The position numbers and the translations under genes are program-made. The notes under the pieces are model-generated. The model was not told the origin of the DNA. It saw only the letters and a program-made list of their open reading frames with translations, and did not search any database. From CAVYHJ01 sp963768165 [NCBI: uncultured bacterium] (GTDB lineage: Bacteria; UBP4; UBA4092), in NCBI GenBank assembly GCA_963768165.1, contig CAVYHJ010000028.1, positions 434,001-498,000 of the forward strand: a DNA stretch of 64,000 bases. The letters are read 5' to 3'. Of this stretch, positions 34,825 through 42,917 are shown one piece after another; the stretch's first letter is position 1; each line of letters opens with the position of its first letter.

Positions 34825-35751
34825 TTGAAAAAGAAAACTTGGTTAATCCTTCTCTTTATAACTCTTCCGGCATGTTCGTATGCCAGTGAATATCCTTTTG
34901 CGTATTATTGGACGGATATCACTTTGGTCGGATTGGAAACAGTCGTACTCCTCTTGTTGGGGTATTGGGGGAAAAAAGGAAAATATGGATTTTCAAAATG
35001 GACTCTATCTCTTTTCAGGCTTTGGATATTGTTATCGGTAACCCTTCTTGGTTTTCTACTTGTAGAATGTTTTAGATATAATACGCCTAAAGATGCTATC
35101 CTAATCGGCTTCATGAGTTTTTCTATCTACTGGTCAATTGTTTTTGGATGTTTTATTTTACCCCTTTTTGCTTTAATTTTATTGATATTCTGTCTAATCA
35201 ATTGGAATAAGAATTCAAGAAAATCCTTGTCCATTTATCTTATTTCCATCTGTCTTTTTCTTTTGACACCTTATTATGTTTTTCATTATCCTCCAATTAT
35301 GGGGGCTACCCAATGGAGAGTCTGGGTCTCCAATCAGGATTTGGATAAGATAGCCAAAGCTCTGGATGCTTATTATGTGGACAATAATGCCTACCCGCCG
35401 GGAGACCCAGGTATTACTTATCCCCATGAAACAACTTTTCACTATTCTGAAGTCAGCAGTTATCAGATACCCCGTCTTCTCACCACACCTATTGCTTATC
35501 TGGTATCGTTACCCCATGATCAAGGAAAAAATTATTCACGGGATTATTATGAATATGGCTGGGGAAAAACAAATAACGGGAAATGGTTCTATATTGTGAC
35601 TGCTTATGGAGATGATTTTCGAAGTGATATTGACGAAACTTCCTATAACCCCGATTCACCCCAATGGTCATTGGACGCATTAATTCAATTAACCTATGAC
35701 CCAAGTAATGGAATAGCCAGTTGGGGTGATTTATGGCGTATCTCCAAATAA
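34825..35751 (+). CDS. polytopic membrane protein with a C-terminal pilin-like domain
   Basis: 308 residues from a TTG at 34825 with a good ribosome site (ggaggaaac). A signal-like segment with 'LPACSYA' and four or five transmembrane helices fill residues 1-150. The remaining 150 residues resemble the globular part of GspG-type pseudopilins: 'DLDKIAKALDAYYVDNNAYPPG', 'LLTTPIAYLVSLPHD' and the tail 'YDPSNGIASWGDLWRISK'. The 'FTLIEL' prepilin helix is missing; the membrane anchor is a multi-pass unit instead. It follows the mntA/hepT pair. Function unknown; it may dock on the pilus or secretion machine or be a structural decoy. Confidence 0.78.
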   Translation: MKKKTWLILLFITLPACSYASEYPFAYYWTDITLVGLETVVLLLLGYWGKKGKYGFSKWTLSLFRLWILLSVTLLGFLLVECFRYNTPKDAILIGFMSFSIYWSIVFGCFILPLFALILLIFCLINWNKNSRKSLSIYLISICLFLLTPYYVFHYPPIMGATQWRVWVSNQDLDKIAKALDAYYVDNNAYPPGDPGITYPHETTFHYSEVSSYQIPRLLTTPIAYLVSLPHDQGKNYSRDYYEYGWGKTNNGKWFYIVTAYGDDFRSDIDETSYNPDSPQWSLDALIQLTYDPSNGIASWGDLWRISK

Positions 35752-35770
35752 TTTATGCACAGATTCTCAT

Positions 35771-36820
35771 TTAGGATTTCAAAGAGTTACTTTTTTTCTT
35801 TCTTGGTTTTTTAGGTTTTACTGGAGATTCCGGAATGGAGAGGAGTTCGAGTTGAGGGGTGTCCGGTTGTTCTAGTTCATTTTTAGGGAGAAATTTTGCG
35901 GGATCGTTACAGGCTTCCATGACGGGTACTAATAAATCAGGAATGGGTGTATCAGTAGTTGGTTCAATGGGGAGGGCACCTTTGGAGATTAACTTGTCGG
36001 CTCCGGCCAGGTCAGTATCAGGGTTTTTAAAGATAAAGACCGGTTTGGGTAATTTGAGGGCGATGGTGGCACCATGCCAGGTTCCACCATCGGTTTTGGT
36101 TTGACCGACGAGTGTGACATCCGCAAGACCGACAACAACTTGGTTGCGGGACATGGCAGTCCAAGTTTGCCAAGGGATGTTGGGGTGAAACTGGCTGACG
36201 ACAGTGACTTGGCCGTCTTCTATGGAGGAGGAGATTTTGCGAAAAGCGGATTTGGCAGAAAGGATTCCTTCGGCGAGGACGACGATGGTCTGTCCGCTTC
36301 CATTGACGGCGCCGAGATAGGCTTCCTGATCCACACCTTTGGCGAAACCGGAGACGACAACGATTTGTTGAGAGGCAAGATATTCGGCTGAAGCGCGCAC
36401 AAATTTCAGGTTTTGGAGATGCGCATCCCGCTGACCGATGATAGCAACAATTTTCTTATCGAACATTTCCAAGTTCCCCAAACAAAACAAAAGAGGGGGA
36501 TGGTTATCGGGCAAACTGGTTTTTAATTTCACGGGATAACGGGGATCAATAGACTTTAAAAAAGTGACATTTTGCTCTTCGAGAGATTCGAGAAGAAAGG
36601 CTTGTCCTGCTGCCAGAGTTTTGGACTGGTGAATATCTCGAATTTCTGTTTCCGTTAACTCAAAATCGGAAAGGAGTTGAGAATCGGGAAGATTGTAAAA
36701 TTGTTCCAAAGAAATATGTAATCGTTCATAACATTGGGAAATAATCCATTTAATCTGTTTCGGCTTTAATTTGGATTCATAGGTCAATAAAAGCCAATAA
36801 ATATCTTCTGAATTCGTCAT
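35771..36820 (-). CDS. DprA/SLOG-family protein coupled to the RecQ-PRTase gene
   Basis: A 349-residue protein. It has an N-terminal helical part, a DprA-like Rossmann domain ('KKIVAIIGQRDAHLQNLKFV', 'IVVVSGFAKGVDQEAYLGA', 'QTIVVLAEGI', 'RNQVVVGLADVTLVGQTKTD') and a basic tail ('KPKKPRKKKSNSLK'). In ordinary DprA the first loop is 'GSR' and the second 'SGLARGID'; here they are 'GQRDA' and 'SGFAKGVD'. The C-terminal DML1-like domain is replaced by a Pro-rich region. Its ATG directly follows the TAA of the RecQ-PRTase gene (taaatg), so the two are translationally coupled. In ShosTA systems a DprA-like antitoxin pairs with a phosphoribosyltransferase toxin; the same pairing here is the basis for that comparison. 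A role in DNA uptake or repair is the alternative. Confidence 0.85.
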   Translation of the reverse strand: MTNSEDIYWLLLTYESKLKPKQIKWIISQCYERLHISLEQFYNLPDSQLLSDFELTETEIRDIHQSKTLAAGQAFLLESLEEQNVTFLKSIDPRYPVKLKTSLPDNHPPLLFCLGNLEMFDKKIVAIIGQRDAHLQNLKFVRASAEYLASQQIVVVSGFAKGVDQEAYLGAVNGSGQTIVVLAEGILSAKSAFRKISSSIEDGQVTVVSQFHPNIPWQTWTAMSRNQVVVGLADVTLVGQTKTDGGTWHGATIALKLPKPVFIFKNPDTDLAGADKLISKGALPIEPTTDTPIPDLLVPVMEACNDPAKFLPKNELEQPDTPQLELLSIPESPVKPKKPRKKKSNSLKS

Positions 36821-38857
36821 TTAGTCCCTATCCGAGTGTAAGGTTTTAGTGATGGTAAAAGGATACACCTGTTTCGCATTATACTTTATTAACAAACGTC
36901 CAATCTCTTTCAAGGTTTGTCCTGAATCGTAAATATCGTCAATCAGAAGTACCGTTTTGTTTTCCACTGCAAAGGTGTTTTTTAACTGAAACACATCTTT
37001 AATATTTTCTTTTTTTTGCACGAAATTCGTCATCTCTTTTTGAGGTCGAATGATTTTGGTTTTAATAATCAGGTCGGCAAATATTATATTCAACTGTTGT
37101 GCCAACCGCCGTGCGAAATCTTCTACTATATTACCACTTAAAGTGGCGGGAACGGCAGTCACCAAATCAATTTGATTCAAGGGATAGTGTTTTTTCAAAA
37201 GTCCGACGGCTTGGTCAACCAAGGTTTCAGGGAAAGGGAGATGTCCTTTGTATTTACAGCCGGATACGATGATTCCGATTTCAGTTTTTCCGTGATGGGA
37301 CAAAGCAAATCCCGCCTGATGCGACCCTTGCTTTTCCGGCAAACGGGGGAAATCGGATTTGGTAAATTCTTTGGCAAGTAAAATCGTTTCTTTTTTGGGT
37401 AATGGGAGTTGGTAAGAGGCGTTGCAATTGGCGCAATTGTTACACCGATAACCCGGTGGGTCACCAAGATATTGGGTCAAATAGCCAGCAAGACATTCTG
37501 TGATTTTTCCATACTTTAGCATAGAGTCCAACTCATCGAACTTCGCTTGGCGGACGATTTCATAGTCTTCCAATTGAAGCTTTTTCTTATTCAAACGATT
37601 TGGATAATAAAGTTTTTCTTTAGTGCCAAATTCTACTAGTCCTTGTTCTTCCAAATCAGCTAATACTTGTCGAATCAAATTTCTCGAATATCCTGTTTCC
37701 CGTTGAATATCCAGTAGGGCAACTCCATGATTCAAGCTGACATATTTGTATATATACTCATATTTTTCATTTGAGGGTTTGGCGGATTCGATGAAATAGA
37801 GGGGTAGATCCTTGTCTTCTTGATTAAACAAGAGAATACAGTCTGAAGGTTTACCGTCCCGACCTGCGCGTCCGATTTCCTGATAATAATGAATGGGGGA
37901 GGCGGGAATTTGGAAATGAATGATAAAGCGAATATCGGGTTTATCAATACCCATACCAAGGGCGTTGGTGGCGCAGACAACTTTGGTTTTATTTTGCATC
38001 CAGCGGTTTTGGACAGCATGTCGTTGTTCGGTTTCCAGGTCCCCGTGATAAAACTCAGCGGATATTTTTTGGGATTGAAGGAAACGGCAAACCAGTTCGG
38101 CGTTATCGCGTGTACCGGTATACACGACACCGGTTCCTGAGGATTTCTGAATATACTCCAAAATGAACGCCAGTTTTTCAATGTCATGCATTACAGGAAT
38201 GACTTGAAGTCGCAAATTGGGACGTTCCATCGTTCCGCGATATACGTTTACATTGGAGCCCATTTGTTTCTTAATATCCTGTTCTACACGGTGATTGGCG
38301 GTAGCTGTTAAACCTAATACGGGAGTACCGGAAGGGAGTTTATTGATTAACGAAACCAGCCTGCGATAATAAGGGCGGAAATCGTGACCCCAGACGGAAA
38401 TGCAGTGGGCTTCATCAATCACGATCATGGATATATGCATCTTCGTGACAGATTCCGACCAATCCAGATTATCCAAACGTTCCGGGGCGATAAAGAGAAT
38501 CTTGTATTTGCCTTGCACGGCGGATTCCAGAGTCAATTTATTTTCATAGTGTAAGAAATCGGAACTGACGATGGCAGAAGGAATTTTGTATATTTTATTC
38601 AAGCGTTCATTTTGGTCTTTCATTAAAGCGCGCAGGGGAGAAAAGACGAGAGTCGTTCCCGCATATAGGTATGCCGGAAGTTGATAACATAACGATTTTC
38701 CATGACCCGTACGGGCAATGAAGAGAACTTTATTATCAAAGAGAAGCCGTTCGATAACTTCCCGTTGGTATTCCCGAAATCCGGTATGAATTTGAAACGT
38801 GTCTTTCAATACGGAATCGAGAGTTTTAGTGTCTGTAATACCTTTTGATGAGGACAT
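36821..38857 (-). CDS. RecQ-type helicase fused to a phosphoribosyltransferase domain
   Basis: 678 residues from ATG 38857; the frame opens further up to a TTG, but that part lies in an intergenic repeat. Residues about 20-340 are the RecQ helicase: 'FIARTGHGKSLCYQLP' (Lys54), 'VIDEAHCISVWGHDFRP', 'GLTATAN', 'ATNALGMGIDKPDIRFIIH' and 'YYQEIGRAGRDGKPSD'. A zinc-binding region has 'CLAGYL' and 'CNNCANC'. A winged-helix-like part lies between ('LLDIQRETGYSRNLIRQVL'). The last 190 residues form a phosphoribosyltransferase with the PRPP loop 'VLLIDDIYDSGQT' (from about 636), similar to ComF. The HRDC domain is absent. The gene is coupled to the DprA-like gene behind it. PRTase toxins paired with DprA-like antitoxins are known as ShosTA; fusion to a RecQ helicase could target it to DNA ends or forks. 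Confidence 0.9.
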   Translation of the reverse strand: MSSSKGITDTKTLDSVLKDTFQIHTGFREYQREVIERLLFDNKVLFIARTGHGKSLCYQLPAYLYAGTTLVFSPLRALMKDQNERLNKIYKIPSAIVSSDFLHYENKLTLESAVQGKYKILFIAPERLDNLDWSESVTKMHISMIVIDEAHCISVWGHDFRPYYRRLVSLINKLPSGTPVLGLTATANHRVEQDIKKQMGSNVNVYRGTMERPNLRLQVIPVMHDIEKLAFILEYIQKSSGTGVVYTGTRDNAELVCRFLQSQKISAEFYHGDLETEQRHAVQNRWMQNKTKVVCATNALGMGIDKPDIRFIIHFQIPASPIHYYQEIGRAGRDGKPSDCILLFNQEDKDLPLYFIESAKPSNEKYEYIYKYVSLNHGVALLDIQRETGYSRNLIRQVLADLEEQGLVEFGTKEKLYYPNRLNKKKLQLEDYEIVRQAKFDELDSMLKYGKITECLAGYLTQYLGDPPGYRCNNCANCNASYQLPLPKKETILLAKEFTKSDFPRLPEKQGSHQAGFALSHHGKTEIGIIVSGCKYKGHLPFPETLVDQAVGLLKKHYPLNQIDLVTAVPATLSGNIVEDFARRLAQQLNIIFADLIIKTKIIRPQKEMTNFVQKKENIKDVFQLKNTFAVENKTVLLIDDIYDSGQTLKEIGRLLIKYNAKQVYPFTITKTLHSDRD

Positions 38858-38866
38858 GTTTTTATT

Positions 38867-38939
38867 CTCTCTCCCACAACCTGATTTCCAGCGAAAATAT
38901 GATACTTTAAATTGAAGATTTTTGGAATAGGGAAAGAAT
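38867..38939. repeat. intergenic repeat, left copy
   Basis: About 73 bp starting ctctctccc and ending ggaatagggaaagaat, repeated with a few changes at 40638-40710. The pair flanks the 39038-40615 gene as direct repeats. Confidence 0.75.
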
Positions 38940-38959
38940 AAATCCAATCGTTAATTTTC

Positions 38960-38988
38960 TTGACAATCTTAAATAAAACTCTTATACT
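38960..38988 (+). promoter_or_regulatory. sigma70 promoter of the secreted repeat protein
   Basis: TTGACA (38960-38965), 17-nt spacer and TATACT (38983-38988) lie 50 nt before the ATG at 39038. It lacks the TAGAnCGGTCT leader element. Confidence 0.75.
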
Positions 38989-39037
38989 TCACTATAAGAA
39001 TTGCGTATAGGACGATACATTCTATGGGAACACATAA

Positions 39038-40615
39038 ATGCAATTACTAATTAAATTAATACTCTTGTTTATACTCCTCTGCTTTATTCAATCAACAGGC
39101 TGGTCTTTGACTTATGATGGCGTGACTGCATATCCGGTTGTGGTTTATAGTGGAAATCAGGATTCCTTAAAATTTACAATCACATCATATGTTGGTAATG
39201 GAAATGGTAATAGTTATTATGTTTGGAGGGATACACGGAATGGGAATTATGATATCTATGCACAAGTTATAAGTGCTTTTTTGACTCCATTATTAGACCC
39301 AAATGGGATTGCTATTTGCACGGTAGAAAATACTCAACAAAATCCAGCTATTGTAACCTATCAAGACACCACTGCTATCATAACATGGGAAGATTATCGA
39401 AATACTACTAGTAATCCGGGACAAGGAGCCGATATTTATGCACAAGGTTTATCTACAAATGGTATTTTATGGGCACCAAATGGTATAGCCATCTGCACAG
39501 CTGCCGATGACCAGATTAATCCTTCCATTGTAACCGATAACATCAATGGAGCCATTATATGTTGGATGGATAAACGTAATGGGTTTTACAATATTTATGC
39601 TCAACGGGTGGATGAGAACGGGTCTACTTATTGGGCACCCAACGGGTTGGGAATTTGTACAAGTGCGTATAACCAGCTAAACCCGTCCATAATTACTGAT
39701 GGGAGCGGGGGTGCCATTATCACATGGATGGATTACCGATATGGAAATGCGGATATTTATGCTCAGCGAATTAACTCAAACGGGTCAACATTGTGGCAAT
39801 CCAACGGGGTTTCAATTTGTACAGCCCTAATGGATCAAACAAACCCCCTATTGGTTTCCGATGGCAATCAAGGAACTATTATAACTTGGACAGATGCTCG
39901 TAATCAGGATTTGGATATTTATGCTCAGCGGGTGGATTCCACGGGTAATGTATTATGGACAAGCAATGGAGTTGCTATTTGTACCGCCGTAAATAACCAA
40001 CAAAATCCTGTTATAACCCAGGACTTTATGAATGGCGGGGCTATTATTGCCTGGGTGGATTATAGGGATACAACCAATTTCCCTAATCAAGGTGCGGATA
40101 TTTATGCCCAGCGAATTGCAGGAAACGGAACAACCAGTTGGACTCCCAATGGAGTTGTTGTATGTAATGCACCTAACAATCAAACTCAGCTCACGATTTG
40201 TTATGATTACTATTGGAATGATCCAAGATATCCTAATGATGGAGTCGCAGGTATGGTAGTAATAGCCTGGACGGATGAAAGGAATGGGAATGATGATATC
40301 TATTTCCAGCAGTTGAATACAAATGGCAACATTCGATGGGCAACCAATGGAGTTGCAATTTGTACAGCCGTGAATGAGCAATCCTATCCTTCCATCGCTA
40401 GGTTTGATGTTGGAAATGCACCTGGTCCGAGTGGACGTTCACCGGCGGGGTCATTTCTAGTTTGGCAAGATTTTCGTAATGGGACGGATTTTGATATTTA
40501 TATGTGGTACATAGGTACTGGTAATGTTCCAGTAGAGGATTGGTTTATGTATGGGGATAATTTTTTTGAAAGAAAAGGTTATCAAACAATTTATAAAAAA
40601 GAACCCTTACATTAA
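39038..40615 (+). CDS. secreted beta-propeller-like repeat protein
   Basis: A 525-residue protein with signal peptide 'LILLFILLCFIQSTGWSLTY'. From about residue 50 it has eight to nine repeats of about 55 residues: 'W.D.RNGN.DIYAQRV', 'NG...W..NGVAICTA', 'Q.NP.I..D..GGAIITW'. Such repeats are predicted to form a beta-propeller and are common in secreted proteins of Bacteroidota-like and candidate-phylum bacteria. Each repeat has one Cys in 'ICTA'. The tail is 'NVPVEDWFMYGDNFFERKG'. No enzymatic motif is seen. The gene lies between two direct copies of a 73-bp repeat. Confidence 0.8.
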   Translation: MQLLIKLILLFILLCFIQSTGWSLTYDGVTAYPVVVYSGNQDSLKFTITSYVGNGNGNSYYVWRDTRNGNYDIYAQVISAFLTPLLDPNGIAICTVENTQQNPAIVTYQDTTAIITWEDYRNTTSNPGQGADIYAQGLSTNGILWAPNGIAICTAADDQINPSIVTDNINGAIICWMDKRNGFYNIYAQRVDENGSTYWAPNGLGICTSAYNQLNPSIITDGSGGAIITWMDYRYGNADIYAQRINSNGSTLWQSNGVSICTALMDQTNPLLVSDGNQGTIITWTDARNQDLDIYAQRVDSTGNVLWTSNGVAICTAVNNQQNPVITQDFMNGGAIIAWVDYRDTTNFPNQGADIYAQRIAGNGTTSWTPNGVVVCNAPNNQTQLTICYDYYWNDPRYPNDGVAGMVVIAWTDERNGNDDIYFQQLNTNGNIRWATNGVAICTAVNEQSYPSIARFDVGNAPGPSGRSPAGSFLVWQDFRNGTDFDIYMWYIGTGNVPVEDWFMYGDNFFERKGYQTIYKKEPLH

Positions 40616-40637
40616 TATTATAAGTATTTTTTTTACC

Positions 40638-40710
40638 CTCTCTCCCGCAGCCTGATTCCAAGCGGAAATATGATACTGCAAAAGCAGTGTTTTGGGAATA
40701 GGGAAAGAAT
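40638..40710. repeat. intergenic repeat, right copy
   Basis: A direct copy of 38867-38939. It is followed by a short hairpin (agtgga/tccact) and an 11-bp stem, aatgaacgaga/tctcgttcatt (40747-40757, 40762-40772), before the bioB stop codon. Confidence 0.75.
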
Positions 40711-40824
40711 ATTAGTGGAATCTGGTGCTATGTCCACTGAAGTTGTAATGAACGAGACTGATCTCGTTCATTGCACCCCCGTTATTTTTAAAGAGAGGTT
40801 ACGGTGTGGAGTGTGGTAATTTTG

Positions 40825-41817
40825 CTACACTTTTAGGGATGGGGAGTTATGCCATTGCTGGGTTTCTTCCATGGGACGGAGCATGAGTTGGAGGTCGGAG
40901 AGCATTTGTTTGGTTTTGTCCTGGGATTGGCCTTTGGTAGTGAGGTAATCACCGAGGACGAGTCCGCTGGCACCGGCAAGGAAAATCCAAGATTGGACAT
41001 CCCGCAGGTTTTTTTCGCGACCGCCAGCAATACGGATTTCGGAACAATCAGGGAGAATTAAGCGATAGATGGCAATGAATTTTAGGGCTTCCATAGGTTC
41101 AATCCCGGGAGCGTTTTCGAGAGGCGTGCCGGGCATGGGGTAGAGTAAATTAATGGGGACTTCTTCAGGTACGAGGTCACGGAGAGCGAAAGCGAGTTTG
41201 ATACGCTGTTCGATGGATTCACCCATTCCCCAGATAACTCCGCAACAGAGTTCCATACCGGAATCACGAACGACCTGGGCGGTTTTCAAGCGGTCTTCGT
41301 AGGTGTGAGTAGTGCAGATTTCCTTGTAAAATTCTTCTTCGGTATTGAGGTTGTGATTGTAGCGAATGATACCGGCTTCTTTAATGGCGCGGGCAACTTT
41401 TTCGCCGATGAGACCAAGAGAGGCGCAGCACACCAGCTTGGGAAAACGGTCTTTGATTTCTTTGACCGCTCCGCAAATGGTGGCGATTTCTTTATCCGTT
41501 TCCACGGCTCGGTCACTGCAGACAATGCAGAAATGATTGGCACCGGCCTCGGCGGCAGCTTGTGCGGCTTCCACGATTTTTTCTTTGGGCATAAGGGGAT
41601 AGCGGTCAACAGAGGTGGGATAGCGGGTGGATTGGGAACAATAACTGCAATCTTCGGCACAGAGATTGGATTTGGCGTTGAGGAGGTAACAGGAGTCCAC
41701 CTTGTTTCCGAAATTCTTTTCACGAATAGCACCGGCTTGAGCGAAGAGGTTTAATAATTTCTCACCGGTATAGGCGGACATTTCGAGGGCTTGGTCGAAT
41801 GTGATATTTCGTTCCAT
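40825..41817 (-). CDS. bioB: biotin synthase
   Basis: A 330-residue radical-SAM enzyme of normal length. The 4Fe-4S cluster motif is 'CAEDCSYC' (Cys53, 57, 60), preceded by 'NAKSNLC'. 'CCASLGLI' and 'YNHNLNTEEEFY' carry the Cys and Asn residues near the substrate and the 2Fe-2S cluster. 'GGREKNLRDVQ' (the conserved Arg near the 2Fe-2S cluster) is also present. It inserts sulfur into dethiobiotin. No other bio genes are nearby. It lies 67 bp after the SDR gene on the same strand, with a hairpin between. Confidence 0.95.
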   Translation of the reverse strand: MERNITFDQALEMSAYTGEKLLNLFAQAGAIREKNFGNKVDSCYLLNAKSNLCAEDCSYCSQSTRYPTSVDRYPLMPKEKIVEAAQAAAEAGANHFCIVCSDRAVETDKEIATICGAVKEIKDRFPKLVCCASLGLIGEKVARAIKEAGIIRYNHNLNTEEEFYKEICTTHTYEDRLKTAQVVRDSGMELCCGVIWGMGESIEQRIKLAFALRDLVPEEVPINLLYPMPGTPLENAPGIEPMEALKFIAIYRLILPDCSEIRIAGGREKNLRDVQSWIFLAGASGLVLGDYLTTKGQSQDKTKQMLSDLQLMLRPMEETQQWHNSPSLKV

Positions 41818-41829
41818 TTTTATACTCGA

Positions 41830-41882
41830 CCACCCCCTGTCCCCCTCCTTGGTTAAGGAGGGGGAATTAAAGGAGGAGGTGG
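41830..41882. repeat. intercistronic palindromic repeat
   Basis: A stem ccccctcctt/aaggaggggg (41841-41850, 41855-41864) with outer ccacc/ggtgg arms. Elements of this look are frequent intergenic repeats in other genomes. It could act as a terminator or processing site between the SDR gene and bioB. Confidence 0.65.
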
Positions 41883-41884
41883 TT

Positions 41885-42838
41885 TTATATTCTTGCCCGC
41901 CAGTAATTTAATAGGTCGGTTAAGGTCTGTTCAAAGGGGATTTCGGGTTTCCAGCCGGTGGCTTTGACGAATTTTGTGTTATCGCCGATTAATACAGGGA
42001 CATCGGACGGACGCATTCTCGCCGGGTCTTGTTTGATAGTGACTTTGACATTGGATAGGGTGAGATAAAAATCGAGAATCTTTTGGATTTTCCAGGCGTT
42101 GCCCGTGCAGATATTATAAATTTCGCCCGGCTCGCATTTTTCAGTTGCCAGCCAATAGGCGCGTACCATATCGCGGACATCAGTATAATCCCGGCGAGCA
42201 TCGAGGTTGCCGACATGCACTACCGGTTCCTTTTTCCCTTTTTCAATTTCGGCGATTTGTTTGGCGAAAGTGGATTCTACGAAAACGTCTCCACGGCGCG
42301 GTCCAGTATGATTAAACCCGCGGGTTCGGATGACTTTCAATTTATAGGAGGCAAAGTATTGATAAGCCAGGAAATCCTGCCCTATTTTCGATACTCCATA
42401 GGGCGATAAGGGACGCAAGGGGTTGGTTTCTTTAATCGGCAATTCGTTTTCAAAGACCATGCCGTATTCTTCCGAGGAACCGGCAATTTGAATCGCGGGA
42501 TTAATCCCTGATTCACGGACGGCTTCGAAGATATTGAGCTGGCCGATGATATTGGTGGTCAGGGTTTCCGCTGGGGCGTGCCAGGAGGTCGGGACAAAAC
42601 TTTGCGCCGCCAAATGAAAAATCTTATCAGGCTTGATGGCCTGAATCGCTTTTTCTACGGAAGAAGCGTCCCGCATATCGCATTCAATAAAATTAATTTT
42701 ATTTTTGATGTGGTCAATATTCTCGGTTTTAGAACGCCAGCGTTCAATCCCGCTGACTTCGACATTCCCCATATTCAATAGATATTCCGCCAAGTGGCTT
42801 CCGACAAATCCGGTAATTCCTGTAATTAATGCTTTCAC
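41885..42838 (-). CDS. gmd: GDP-mannose 4,6-dehydratase-type SDR
   Basis: 317 residues of the extended short-chain dehydrogenase family. 'MKALITGITGFVGSHLAEYL' is the NAD(P)-binding loop. 'PYGVSKIGQDFLAYQY' holds the Tyr-Lys catalytic pair, and 'TRGFNHTGPRR', 'RRDYTDVRDMVRAYW' and 'RPSDVPVLIGDNTKF' are typical of GDP-mannose 4,6-dehydratase and its close relative GDP-6-deoxy-lyxo-4-hexulose reductase (Rmd). The reaction would make the precursor of deoxy sugars for surface polymers. It is somewhat shorter than typical Gmd, so Rmd is possible. The upstream end is free of other sugar genes. Confidence 0.85.
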   Translation of the reverse strand: MKALITGITGFVGSHLAEYLLNMGNVEVSGIERWRSKTENIDHIKNKINFIECDMRDASSVEKAIQAIKPDKIFHLAAQSFVPTSWHAPAETLTTNIIGQLNIFEAVRESGINPAIQIAGSSEEYGMVFENELPIKETNPLRPLSPYGVSKIGQDFLAYQYFASYKLKVIRTRGFNHTGPRRGDVFVESTFAKQIAEIEKGKKEPVVHVGNLDARRDYTDVRDMVRAYWLATEKCEPGEIYNICTGNAWKIQKILDFYLTLSNVKVTIKQDPARMRPSDVPVLIGDNTKFVKATGWKPEIPFEQTLTDLLNYWRARI

Positions 42839-42917
42839 AATAGTATTCTCCTCCGTGTTGGTCTAAATTTGGAATGAAATATCATAGCAAAATCCGTGTA
42901 TTTCACAAAATATTCTT

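Noticed and set aside
38858-38947. Longer RecQ-PRTase start at a TTG
   Set aside because: The extra codons lie within an intergenic repeat that also occurs at 40638-40710.
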